A DNA stretch of 13,931 bases from Bacteriovorax sp. UBA1852 (GCA_002338505.1 DDIK01000084.1:1-13931); one strand, 5' to 3'. Positions 1 through 6,708 are shown, counted from the first letter of the stretch. Translations and numbers: made by a program. The notes: generated by a model not told the origin, from the letters alone.

Positions 1-287
1 CTGATATTAAAATGAAAAGACTTTCGAGTTTTGGGAATTTGAAGCTCACTCTTCATACACCTATCGGCGCGTTTATTACCACTGCTGGTTTTGGAGGAGC
101 GCTTTCTCAATTTGATTTGCCAGGGGATTCTAGTATAAGAAGTTCCGAAATTAGAAAATTAGACTTTGTTTATCTCGCTTTCTTATCAAAGCGCTTCTTT
201 CTTCTCTTTGGTCCAAGATACTACAAAGAGCAATATGAGCAAGTCACTTTTGCTTTTAGAATAGGTTATTTTTGGGGACGAATTTAG
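1..287 (+). CDS. C-terminal part of an unrecognised protein, cut by the left edge
   Basis: The frame is open from the first bases of the window (codons from position 3) to a TAG at 285-287. The only early ATG, at 12, has no Shine-Dalgarno sequence in the 11 bases before it. I therefore read this as the last ~95 codons of a longer gene rather than a complete 91-residue protein. The visible part has no motif I recognise. It mixes aromatic and basic residues with short stretches of alternating hydrophobic and polar residues (for example the final residues, FAFRIGYFWGRI), which could be beta strands of an outer-membrane or secreted protein; that is only a guess. Its stop overlaps the stop of the convergent sirtuin gene by 4 bases (TTAG serves both strands). 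Confidence 0.55.
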   Translation, partial: DIKMKRLSSFGNLKLTLHTPIGAFITTAGFGGALSQFDLPGDSSIRSSEIRKLDFVYLAFLSKRFFLLFGPRYYKEQYEQVTFAFRIGYFWGRI

Positions 288-1000
288 AGTGCTAAAATAT
301 CTGAGACTAACTTTGTAATGACCTCGGACGCTTTTCCTGTTAGGTGAAAATCAAAACTCTCTGAGATATTTGTTTCTTCAATATTGGCCTCAATCGCTAA
401 CTGATTATTTGCCTTCACCATATTCACAAACATCGCCGCGGGATAGACTTGGCCGGATGTTCCTATCGAAATAAAGAGATCACAATCATTTAGTTTCTTT
501 TCAATTTTATCCATAAATAATGGGAACTCGCCAAACCATACAATATGCGGTCGTAGATTACCTTTTTTAAAGCAACACGGACATTTTGTATCTACAGAGA
601 GATCACTCTTCCATAGTAGTATCTTCCCACTTTCAACACATCTCATCTTCATCAATTCACCGTGCATGTGAATGACGTTGTTACTTCCGGCTCTCTCGTG
701 AAGATTATCTACATTTTGAGTGATTATCGTCACTTCACCTTCAAACTCCTCTTCAAGTTTAGCCAGGGCTTTGTGAGCTGCATTTGGGATTACATTCTCA
801 CTGTTGAGTTGATTTCGTCTTTGATTATAAAACTTATGTACGAGTTCAGGGTTGCGATCAAAGCCTGATGGTGAGGCGACATCCATCACATCATGGTTTT
901 CCCACAGACCATTCTTGTCTCTAAACGTACTGATACCACTTTCTGCGGAAATTCCAGCACCTGTTAGGATCACAATATTCTTTGGTTTAAAGTTTAACAT
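284..1000 (-). CDS. cobB: Sir2-family NAD-dependent protein deacylase, CobB type
   Basis: This 238-residue cytoplasmic enzyme is predicted to remove acetyl or succinyl groups from protein lysines while consuming NAD, giving nicotinamide and 2'-O-acyl-ADP-ribose. The sirtuin motifs appear in order: the Rossmann NAD loop GAGISAESGISTFRD (residues 14-28), QNVD (95-98), the catalytic histidine in HMHGE (H113), cysteines C121, C140, C142 and C143 in the small zinc-domain region, the WFGE loop (155-158) and GTSG further on. A Y58-x-x-R61 pair matches the class III pocket that binds acidic acyl groups, and E. coli CobB looks very similar through this region. The length is close to CobB. No Shine-Dalgarno lies before the ATG; a -10-like TATAGT five bases upstream suggests a leaderless message. 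It is divergent from the membrane hydrolase gene and convergent with the left-edge gene. The family call is firm; acyl preference is inferred from the motif. Confidence 0.95.
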   Translation of the reverse strand: MLNFKPKNIVILTGAGISAESGISTFRDKNGLWENHDVMDVASPSGFDRNPELVHKFYNQRRNQLNSENVIPNAAHKALAKLEEEFEGEVTIITQNVDNLHERAGSNNVIHMHGELMKMRCVESGKILLWKSDLSVDTKCPCCFKKGNLRPHIVWFGEFPLFMDKIEKKLNDCDLFISIGTSGQVYPAAMFVNMVKANNQLAIEANIEETNISESFDFHLTGKASEVITKLVSDILAL

Positions 1001-1005
1001 TTGAT

Positions 1006-1013
1006 ACTATATT
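1006..1013. promoter_or_regulatory. Candidate back-to-back -10 elements for a divergent gene pair
   Basis: Within the 46-base gap between the sirtuin gene (-) and the membrane hydrolase gene (+), positions 1006-1011 read TATAGT on the minus strand and 1008-1013 read TATATT on the plus strand. Each matches the sigma70 -10 consensus at 5 of 6 positions. The plus-strand element would give a leader of about 27 bases carrying a GAGGA ribosome site. The minus-strand element is only 5 bases from the sirtuin ATG, so that message would start at or next to the ATG. I see no convincing -35 on either side, so confidence is low. Confidence 0.3.
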
Positions 1014-1046
1014 ACCAAAGTATCGAGAATTGTACGAGGAATAAAA

Positions 1047-2039
1047 ATGGATCCAGTCTCACAAGCAGTATTTGGTGTCTTGGGCAGTGGCCTTAAGAAG
1101 TCATCAAAAAAAGATATACTGATTTGCAGCTTATGGGGAGCATTAGGTGGGATGGCCCCAGATATCGATTACTTTATTAGAAGCTCAAATGATCCACTTT
1201 TGACGATTGAGTACCATAGGCAAGTCACTCATTCTCTTTTCTTTATTCCCTTTGGGGCCTTGATCGTTAGTATACTGTTAAAGATATTTAAAATTCCAAT
1301 AAAGAAAAGTTACTTCTATGTTCTCCTAGGCTATGCCACTCACGGACTCTTAGATTCTTGTACGAATTATGGCACTCAACTCTGGTGGCCATTCTCAGAT
1401 AAGAGAGAAGCATGGAACTTACTGGCCGTTATTGATCCTCTGGTGACACTGCCTCTTATTGTCCTAGTGATATTATTTTTTAAGAAAAAGAAATACCTCT
1501 ATGTTCATGTGGCATGGGTTTATTTCCTACTTTACGTTGGTATTCAAGGATTCAAAAAGTCTCGAATTGAAGACTTTTTGCATTCATCAAATATCATAGA
1601 CTCAAAAACTGAACGCTTCATGATTAAGCCAACAATATTTAATAACTTCTTATGGAGAGTGATTGTAGTCGATAAACAAAATAGTATCCATTTCCATGCT
1701 GTTAATCATAGCTTCTTTGGTCCATTGAAACTCTATCGTGGAGACTCAGCTAAGCTCGTTCTAAGTGACGATGCGAAAGTTTTATTTCCACGTTTTAAAA
1801 ATGCTAGAAATGACTTTAAAAGATTTAAGTACTTCACTGATGGCTATATTCATTGGACAGGCGACTATAGTATAAGTGATTCTCGCTATTCCCTTCTACC
1901 AACAAGCTCAAGCCCTTTGTGGGAAATTTCATTTGAAAATACTGACCGTGAACATGTCGACTATAAAGTCTTTAGAAAGCCTTCGAAAAAGCAAAGAGAA
2001 GTCCTCATAAAAATGCTTAAAGCAGAGACTTTAAAGTAG
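1047..2039 (+). CDS. YdjM/YbcI-like membrane-bound metal-dependent hydrolase family protein
   Basis: This 330-residue inner-membrane protein belongs to the family annotated as predicted membrane-bound metal-dependent hydrolase (YdjM/DUF457 type). The family motifs are present: MDPVSQAVFG at the N-terminus, PDID (38-41), HRQVTHS (57-63), HGLLD (99-103) and WWPFSD shortly after, giving the conserved Asp and His residues thought to bind metal. Hydrophobic segments lie at about 24-44, 64-82, 88-104, 128-146 and 150-166. From about residue 180 the protein is mostly soluble. The family has been linked to lipid and membrane stress, but the substrate is unknown and I cannot assign one. The start is supported by GAGGA 8 bases upstream. 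The 3' end overlaps the convergent esterase gene by 23 bases. Confidence 0.85.
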   Translation: MDPVSQAVFGVLGSGLKKSSKKDILICSLWGALGGMAPDIDYFIRSSNDPLLTIEYHRQVTHSLFFIPFGALIVSILLKIFKIPIKKSYFYVLLGYATHGLLDSCTNYGTQLWWPFSDKREAWNLLAVIDPLVTLPLIVLVILFFKKKKYLYVHVAWVYFLLYVGIQGFKKSRIEDFLHSSNIIDSKTERFMIKPTIFNNFLWRVIVVDKQNSIHFHAVNHSFFGPLKLYRGDSAKLVLSDDAKVLFPRFKNARNDFKRFKYFTDGYIHWTGDYSISDSRYSLLPTSSSPLWEISFENTDREHVDYKVFRKPSKKQREVLIKMLKAETLK

Positions 2040-2670
2040 CTATCACTTCTTCAGTAATTTCATGTTTATTACTTTCAAGTCCAAAGTGGCGTGCTTCTTT
2101 TGTCGTTTTCTTAGCCGTTTGATTATGGCCTTCTAGTGCAGGTTGGTAGTCAACTATAGGGTCCTGGCGATTATGAATGTGATATATATTAAAGTTTAAA
2201 TTCTCAGGTAGCATATCATCTCGAAACTTACAATTTATACCAATTATTGTCTTAGTTAGTTTAATACAGTCTCCAACAAATGGTGCTAAGTAACCACCTT
2301 GGGAGTATCCAAGAATTGTCACTTCTTTAGTAGGAGCAATGTTAAGGAGGAGGTTCTTTAATATATTTCTTGGGATATCAAAGTCTATGAAGTATCTGCT
2401 TTCATACTTATTAAAAAAGTACCATGCAAAACGATAAAGAACATTATCATTTCTCACTTTAGGGATAGGAAAAGGGCCATTAGGTATAATGATGTGATAA
2501 TCATCAGTCTCTTTAATCAGGTCTTTGAATGAGTTCTCAATGATCTCAGCATTCTGTCCATATCCATGCAGAATGAGTAGAACATTTTGGGAGTCAAGAT
2601 TACCCATTTCCAAATAGTCTACAATCATAGGTGTGTTAATTTCTTCTCTAGTAAGTCTATTTTTATCCAT
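2017..2670 (-). CDS. Alpha/beta-hydrolase, phospholipase/carboxylesterase family
   Basis: This is a predicted cytoplasmic serine hydrolase of the short carboxylesterase/phospholipase family, 217 residues from the start chosen here and close to the usual ~220. Visible elements are the oxyanion-hole strand LLILHGYGQN (about 31-40), an IIPNG segment (61-65), the nucleophile elbow GYSQGG with S123, HNRQDPIVDY containing the likely acid D170, and the likely catalytic H203 in NKHEIT. There is no signal peptide or lipobox. An in-frame ATG 45 bases upstream (2715) would add 15 residues, but it sits directly against a weak AGAAG and would overlap the start of the divergent gene. The ATG at 2670 fits a normal leader behind a -10-like TATTAT at 2696-2701. 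The substrate cannot be told from sequence. Confidence 0.85.
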   Translation of the reverse strand: MDKNRLTREEINTPMIVDYLEMGNLDSQNVLLILHGYGQNAEIIENSFKDLIKETDDYHIIIPNGPFPIPKVRNDNVLYRFAWYFFNKYESRYFIDFDIPRNILKNLLLNIAPTKEVTILGYSQGGYLAPFVGDCIKLTKTIIGINCKFRDDMLPENLNFNIYHIHNRQDPIVDYQPALEGHNQTAKKTTKEARHFGLESNKHEITEEVIATLKSLL

Positions 2671-2694
2671 ATCTGTCTTTTTATCATAAAGATG

Positions 2695-2701
2695 TATAAT
2701 A
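2695..2701. promoter_or_regulatory. Candidate bidirectional -10 element (consensus TATAAT on +, TATTAT on -)
   Basis: Positions 2695-2700 are a perfect TATAAT on the plus strand. Positions 2696-2701 read TATTAT on the minus strand. The plus element ends 8 bases before the ATG of the 96-residue gene, which has no usable Shine-Dalgarno, so the transcript would be leaderless or nearly so. The minus element lies 25 bases before the preferred esterase ATG, leaving a short ordinary leader. No good -35 is visible for the plus direction. Confidence 0.4.
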
Positions 2702-2708
2702 TAGAAGT

Positions 2709-2999
2709 ATGACATCTTCTAATAATCAAAATGATAGTTCTAGTACTCTAGAAAAAGAGATTATTCTTGAAAACTTCTCTTTCTATGAGTGGATGAACTT
2801 TGAAAAGTTATTTATCGGACTGAGTGATGCTGACTTAGCAATTGTTGAACTTGTTGACCTTGGTGAGCTCGATGCCATTCTAAGTGAACTTATAAAAGAG
2901 GGTCACCTTGAAGAAAAGCTCGAAAATAAAGAGCGTTTTTTCAAGAGAACTCTTAAAAAGCAAACTCTCATATCAAAGATTAAATCAAAGCTGTTATAA
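2709..2999 (+). CDS. Unrecognised 96-residue helical protein
   Basis: I do not recognise this protein. It is soluble-looking, with no signal peptide or membrane segment. Residues 1-13 are Ser/Asn-rich and probably disordered. Residues 14-75 are acidic and amphipathic (motifs such as FYEWMNFEKLF and VDLGELDAILSELI), and the last ~22 residues are strongly basic, ending in KIKSKLL. This acidic-then-basic layout suits a small helical protein that binds a partner or nucleic acid, but nothing in the sequence fixes a role. A stop codon in frame at 2697-2699 makes the ATG at 2709 the first possible ATG. It diverges from the esterase gene, and its last 20 bases overlap the convergent membrane-kinase-like gene. 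Coding potential is supported by the open frame and protein-like composition only. Confidence 0.65.
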   Translation: MTSSNNQNDSSSTLEKEIILENFSFYEWMNFEKLFIGLSDADLAIVELVDLGELDAILSELIKEGHLEEKLENKERFFKRTLKKQTLISKIKSKLL

Positions 3000-3633
3000 G
3001 CCAGAGAGATAGCGCCGTAACGATTGGTATAGTTAAGTTATCATCAACTTTAAGCTGTAGTAGATCAAAGCCTGTTATTATTAGTGAGCTAAAGAGTGAT
3101 ATAGCTACTAATTTTATATTTTGATCCGGGTAAATATCCACAAGGATAAAGAGGTGTATGAGGAAGGCACTTATAAAAAATGTAGCACTTCCTTCAAGTG
3201 ATCTGTGTTCTCTGAGTTTAGTTTTTCCAAAAAGAATACCTATGACTGCAGATAAAGGATCACTGACTGCTAAAGTGAATATCGCAACGAGAGTTATGTA
3301 TTTTGGAAACGTAAGAATTGTTAATAACATTCCCATGAGATACGGAATTGATGCAGACTCTTTAAGTTGCTCTTCCGCTCGCAAAAGGTAATTATTAAAT
3401 TTTGTAAAGATACTTTTAAACTCAGGATAATTGAGTCTTATTTGTTCTTGTATGTAAAATAGGCAAGTAGAGATACCAAGTATATGAACGGCCTGCTGAT
3501 GAGTAAGATAATGCTTGTAGATTAGTCCTGCACTAAGACCCATCAAGAGGTGAAAAAAGCGCCTTGGTAAGTGCAGATCACTTCTCGTCTTAGTTTGTGT
3601 TTCTGTATTGATTTCTTCTTCGTTATTGTCCAT
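2980..3633 (-). CDS. Dolichol/phytol kinase-like (SEC59/CTP-transferase-related) membrane protein
   Basis: This 217-residue polytopic membrane protein resembles the dolichol kinase, phytol kinase and phosphatidate cytidylyltransferase superfamily. These enzymes use a nucleoside triphosphate to phosphorylate, or cytidylylate, a membrane lipid alcohol or lipid phosphate. Visible signatures are PRRFFHLLMG (23-32), the SDPLSAVIGILFGKTKL block (124-140) with D125, SLEGS (145-149), and VDDNLTIPI near the C-terminus with D198. The first ~20 residues are hydrophilic and acidic, followed by about six hydrophobic segments. A purine-rich AAAGAGAT lies 5 bases before the ATG. It sits 66 bases downstream of the antiporter gene on the same strand and may be cotranscribed with it; I see no hairpin between them. 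The superfamily is clear, but the actual lipid substrate is unknown. Confidence 0.8.
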   Translation of the reverse strand: MDNNEEEINTETQTKTRSDLHLPRRFFHLLMGLSAGLIYKHYLTHQQAVHILGISTCLFYIQEQIRLNYPEFKSIFTKFNNYLLRAEEQLKESASIPYLMGMLLTILTFPKYITLVAIFTLAVSDPLSAVIGILFGKTKLREHRSLEGSATFFISAFLIHLFILVDIYPDQNIKLVAISLFSSLIITGFDLLQLKVDDNLTIPIVTALSLWLITALI

Positions 3634-3699
3634 AAATTATCTCTTTTGGTTGCTTCTTTATCTGATAAAATAACCATTTAGTAAAGAGAGTTCATAGGT

Positions 3700-5433
3700 T
3701 TATGACTGGATTTTATTGAGTTGCTTATCGAGGTTAACTAAAATATCTTTATGAAAAACAATGCCTACAAGGACACGATCTTGAGGGTTTACAACAGGCA
3801 GCACTTCCTTTTGCGTCATAGAAAATATATCGTGAGCAGTTTTTAGATCTGCATTTGAAGGTATGAATGTCTCTTCTCCAATAAGGTCCTTGGCCATAAC
3901 TAGAGGATTACTTTGATCCTTTCCAAGCTTGGTCATTGAGTTCATATTGAGAGTTCCAACATACTGATGCGCTTTGTTAACGACAGGGAAGATCAGGTGA
4001 TCATCACTTAAATATTCTCTAATGCTTTCAAGGTGGGCATCTTCTTGAATCGCAGTTACATCTTCTTTAACGATATCGCTAATTGAGATAATATTTACGC
4101 CATTAGCGTCTTCCTTTACTGTAATATTTCTTGTGAAGTTTGATACTGTGTCTTTAAGATTGATGACTCTCTTCTTCGTCTTATCTCCAGTCGAGTTCCA
4201 GTTTTCAATTTCCCCACTTTTATACAAGACGAGCTTTAGTAAGAGAGGGCCTGCTAGTTCAAAAACAAAAATACTCGAAATTACAATGTTGAAAATAAGC
4301 TCTGTTGTGGGATGATCATATTCGGCAACTCTTGTGACGATTGCTAGTGCTGCACCAGCATGAGAAATTACTCCAAAGCCCATGAAGTTCTTTATATTAT
4401 TATCTTTTAGTTTCAAAAACTTGGCACTCGTCAGATTGGATAGATATATTCCAAGAACTCTCGCTACAATGTAAGCGCCACCAAGGATACCTATACTTCC
4501 TAAAAGCGCATCAAATTTAATATGAGTTCCTGCCAACACAAAGAAAAGTGCATAAACAGAACCACCAAAGTTCTTTATATCTTCGTGAATATGCTCTCCA
4601 ACGTTGGAGGCATTGGCCACAGTAAATCCTAGAAAGAGACTAATGAGAAGGCTATCAATCATGAGGTAGTGGGCCAGAGATTGGCCAAAGAGAATTGTTG
4701 CAATAATAGCAAAGAAAATATTACCAACTTTAGTTTCAAATCTTTCAAAGTAGCTTAAGAATATACCTAGTAAAATTCCAAATAGTGCCGAGCCTAAGAT
4801 ATTCCAAGTTCCTTGAGCAAATAACATAAGCTGGCCATTGTAATCCATAGGCCAGTAATTAATATATCCCAAGACTTTGGTCATTATCAGAGTTCCTACA
4901 ACTGCACCTACTGTTGCAAAAGCTAGATATATTTTAATTGTTGAACTTAGTTTACCCTTTGCCGCGTATTCTTTAATAACAAGAAGTGTTGTCGGAGGGG
5001 CAGCTTCAACTGAAACTAGAGCTAAGAAAGCAGAGACAATAAATAGCTGTTGTGTGCCAAGATCAGTTATGACACTTGTTAAAGAATAGAAAATAATAAA
5101 GACAAAAATAATGACAAGAATAGAAACAAAGAGAGAATGTAGAAATTGCTCTTTACTGATTTTTTTAAAGAGTTCCTTATTGAACTCACCACCAATATTA
5201 AATAAGATCAATCCTAGTGCCATATCGTTAAAGAATTTAAATCCTACCGTGAAATCATGAGTTATGTGATTCAATATTTCTGGGCCTAGAATAATTCCTA
5301 GAATGATATAACCTGAAACCTTTGGTAGACCAACTTTCTTGGAGATTTTTCCAATCACCAAACACATGAGTAATGTGACTCCCAAGATAGGAACCGCATT
5401 CACTAAGAGAGAGGATGTTGTTCCAACCGCCAA
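3700..5433 (-). CDS. CPA2-type cation:proton antiporter with C-terminal CBS pair, lacking the usual acidic pair
   Basis: This 577-residue protein has about 12-13 membrane segments over residues 10-400, then a cytoplasmic tail with two CBS repeats (about 447-500 and 515-572), domains that often sense adenine nucleotides. Antiporter-family signatures include LPKVSGYIILGIILGP (36-51), GLILFNIGGEF (74-84), YALFFVLAGTHI and the glycine-rich GFGVISHAGAALAI segment. Homologues have an Asp-Asp, Asn-Asp or Gln-Asp pair in the fifth core helix; my alignment by eye places V175-G176 there (AFATVGAVVG). A glutamate occurs in the preceding helix (E143, SVEAAPPTT). The transported ion or exchange activity is therefore uncertain. 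The start is a TTG with a textbook AAGGAG 5 bases upstream. The gene diverges from the 158-residue gene and precedes the dolichol-kinase-like gene. Confidence 0.88.
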   Translation of the reverse strand: MAVGTTSSLLVNAVPILGVTLLMCLVIGKISKKVGLPKVSGYIILGIILGPEILNHITHDFTVGFKFFNDMALGLILFNIGGEFNKELFKKISKEQFLHSLFVSILVIIFVFIIFYSLTSVITDLGTQQLFIVSAFLALVSVEAAPPTTLLVIKEYAAKGKLSSTIKIYLAFATVGAVVGTLIMTKVLGYINYWPMDYNGQLMLFAQGTWNILGSALFGILLGIFLSYFERFETKVGNIFFAIIATILFGQSLAHYLMIDSLLISLFLGFTVANASNVGEHIHEDIKNFGGSVYALFFVLAGTHIKFDALLGSIGILGGAYIVARVLGIYLSNLTSAKFLKLKDNNIKNFMGFGVISHAGAALAIVTRVAEYDHPTTELIFNIVISSIFVFELAGPLLLKLVLYKSGEIENWNSTGDKTKKRVINLKDTVSNFTRNITVKEDANGVNIISISDIVKEDVTAIQEDAHLESIREYLSDDHLIFPVVNKAHQYVGTLNMNSMTKLGKDQSNPLVMAKDLIGEETFIPSNADLKTAHDIFSMTQKEVLPVVNPQDRVLVGIVFHKDILVNLDKQLNKIQS

Positions 5434-5438
5434 AAGAA

Positions 5439-5444
5439 CTCCTT
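5439..5444 (-). promoter_or_regulatory. Shine-Dalgarno AAGGAG fixing a TTG start for the antiporter
   Basis: The minus strand reads AAGGAG, five bases, then TTG at 5433-5431. This is the strongest ribosome site near the start of the antiporter frame and it supports the TTG over any internal ATG, which would remove the first membrane segment. Confidence 0.75.
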
Positions 5445-5533
5445 AATAAAAGTTGACTCTATTATGCTAATATAAATACTTTTGTTTTAAAAACTTATAT
5501 TGAAGCTGCGCATATTCCTGTGCGACGGCCTCT

Positions 5534-5562
5534 TTGTCATAATAATCTTTCTAGCATACAAT
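5534..5562 (+). promoter_or_regulatory. Sigma70-type promoter for the 158-residue gene
   Basis: TTGTCA at 5534-5539 and TACAAT at 5557-5562 are separated by exactly 17 bases, and each matches the consensus at 5 of 6 positions. The predicted start of transcription is near 5569-5570, leaving a leader of about 39 bases that carries AAGGA ahead of the ATG at 5608. This is the best promoter I can see in the window. A locally GC-rich block (about 5505-5531) lies directly upstream of the -35. Confidence 0.65.
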
Positions 5563-5607
5563 ACTAAGTAACTAAAATTAATGAAGAACTAAAAAAGGAT
5601 TTCCTAT

Positions 5608-6084
5608 ATGAAGCGTAAGCTTTTTAGTATTTTTACGATAATCATCATATTATTGTCACTCATAGGATATGGGGTTTTAGAATATACTTTTTCTCGAGGC
5701 ATGAGATCGGGAAAACTAGTTAAGGTGTCAAAGAAAGGTCTTTTGCTCAAGACTTATGAAGGAACTCTTGATTTAGGTAGTGGGGATCAACTCACTTGGA
5801 ATTTTTCAGCTCATGATGACAAACTAGGTGAGCAATTAGTTTCGCAAATTGGTAAACAAGTGAGTCTTGAATACCGAGAGCTTCTTTTTAAGTTATTCTA
5901 TGAAACTAAGTATGACGTCGTCTCATGGAAGCTCGAGGGAGCTTCTGTGGATCTGGATTATCTATGTCGTCTTGTTAATTATCTAAGAGAAAATAGCTCA
6001 ATTGTGAATTACATTCGAGAAAAAATTGAGGTCGACGACAAAGTACTTCTTAAGAGAATTCGAGAGTGTCAAAGTAAAGATTAA
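5608..6084 (+). CDS. Conserved membrane-anchored protein of unknown function, 158 residues
   Basis: The N-terminus is MKRK followed by a single hydrophobic helix (about residues 5-25), so the protein is probably anchored in the inner membrane with the rest outside the cytoplasm; it could also be an uncleaved signal. Next comes GMRSGKLVKVSKKGLLLKT and YEGTLDLG (about 31-58), then a beta-rich stretch with NFSA and VSLEYRE, and a charged helical C-terminus. The pattern G-x-R-x-G-K-L-x-K-x-S-x-K-G followed by K-T-Y-E-G-x-L matches a widespread family of ~150-residue proteins in Bacteroidota and others. From memory these are sometimes labelled 6-phosphogluconate dehydrogenase in databases, a name this sequence does not support. 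AAGGA precedes the ATG and a good promoter lies upstream. The stop shares a TTAA with the stop of the convergent dehydrogenase-like gene. Confidence 0.75.
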   Translation: MKRKLFSIFTIIIILLSLIGYGVLEYTFSRGMRSGKLVKVSKKGLLLKTYEGTLDLGSGDQLTWNFSAHDDKLGEQLVSQIGKQVSLEYRELLFKLFYETKYDVVSWKLEGASVDLDYLCRLVNYLRENSSIVNYIREKIEVDDKVLLKRIRECQSKD

Positions 6085-6704
6085 GCTTCATATTCAATTT
6101 GTATTTGAGTTTTTCCCACTGTCATAAGCTCATACATCGCCTTAGCGATTTGTTCAGCGTGTATAGACTGATACTTTCGAAGTGGTCCTATTAATAAATT
6201 GTTTAAAGCCCTCATTGCTAATAAACCTGCATGCTCAAGAAGTCGAGTTTCACTTCTTTCGCCGTCTATAAGAGAGGGCCTGACGATAATAGCCTTAGGC
6301 TCTAGACTCTTTGCTGACTTCTCCATCTCTCCCTTAACTTTATTGTAGTAAACCATTGAGTCACTCTTTGCACCTAGTGCTGAAACAATCGAATGTTTTG
6401 TGGCTCCAAGCTCTTTTGATCTTCTTAAAGTGTTAATCACAAGATCGTGATCAACTTTGTAGAAGTTCTCTTTTGAGCCAGCCTTCTTAATTGTAGTCCC
6501 AAGTGCACAATAGTAGTGGTCAATCTTAAGCGTGCTCAGATTATTAAACTCTTCAAAGCTTAAGTGATGGATATTTTCATTACTTCTTTGAAAGTTATTT
6601 CTTCGAGTAACGATATAAATTTTTTCATAGTGGTTTTTTGAACTAAGTTGATTTAATAAATGACCACCCACTAGTCCTGTTGCACCAAATATTATTGCAT
6701 TCAT
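6081..6704 (-). CDS. Atypical short-chain dehydrogenase / NAD(P)-binding protein (HTATIP2/YwnB-like)
   Basis: This 207-residue protein is a single Rossmann-fold domain. It has the dinucleotide-binding GATGLVGG at residues 7-14, a basic T33-R34-R35 at the end of the second strand that would favour NADP, CALGTT (66-71) in the cofactor-proximal position, S108-A109, and the Y120-x-x-x-K124 pair of the short-chain dehydrogenase superfamily. VRPSLIDGERSE (about 141-152) is typical of the TIP30/HTATIP2-like and nucleoside-diphosphate-sugar-epimerase-like atypical group. The substrate is unknown. The start must be at 6704 because the nucleotide-binding loop begins at residue 7, although the ribosome site is weak. 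It lies only 4 bases after the 50-residue gene and so looks like the last gene of the oxidase operon, perhaps by translational coupling rather than shared function. Confidence 0.85.
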   Translation of the reverse strand: MNAIIFGATGLVGGHLLNQLSSKNHYEKIYIVTRRNNFQRSNENIHHLSFEEFNNLSTLKIDHYYCALGTTIKKAGSKENFYKVDHDLVINTLRRSKELGATKHSIVSALGAKSDSMVYYNKVKGEMEKSAKSLEPKAIIVRPSLIDGERSETRLLEHAGLLAMRALNNLLIGPLRKYQSIHAEQIAKAMYELMTVGKTQIQIEYEA

Positions 6705-6708
6705 GGTG

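Noticed and set aside
12..14. ATG at 12 as the true start of the left-edge gene
   Set aside because: The frame is open to the window edge and there is no ribosome site before it, so a truncated gene is more likely.
1001..1014. TTGAT start of a possible FNR box (TTGAT-N4-ATCAA)
   Set aside because: The right half-site is absent. The expected FNR site for the oxidase operon would lie upstream of ccoI, outside the window.
2671..2715. Longer start for the esterase at ATG 2715
   Set aside because: The only purine-rich sequence touches the ATG directly, the extension would overlap the divergent gene's start and promoter, and the domain does not need the extra 15 residues.
3634..3699. Possible promoter or terminator between the antiporter and the kinase-like gene
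   Set aside because: The best -35/-10 pair on the minus strand (TTTACT, 17 bases, GATAAA) matches only 4 of 6 at each box, and no hairpin with a T-run is visible.
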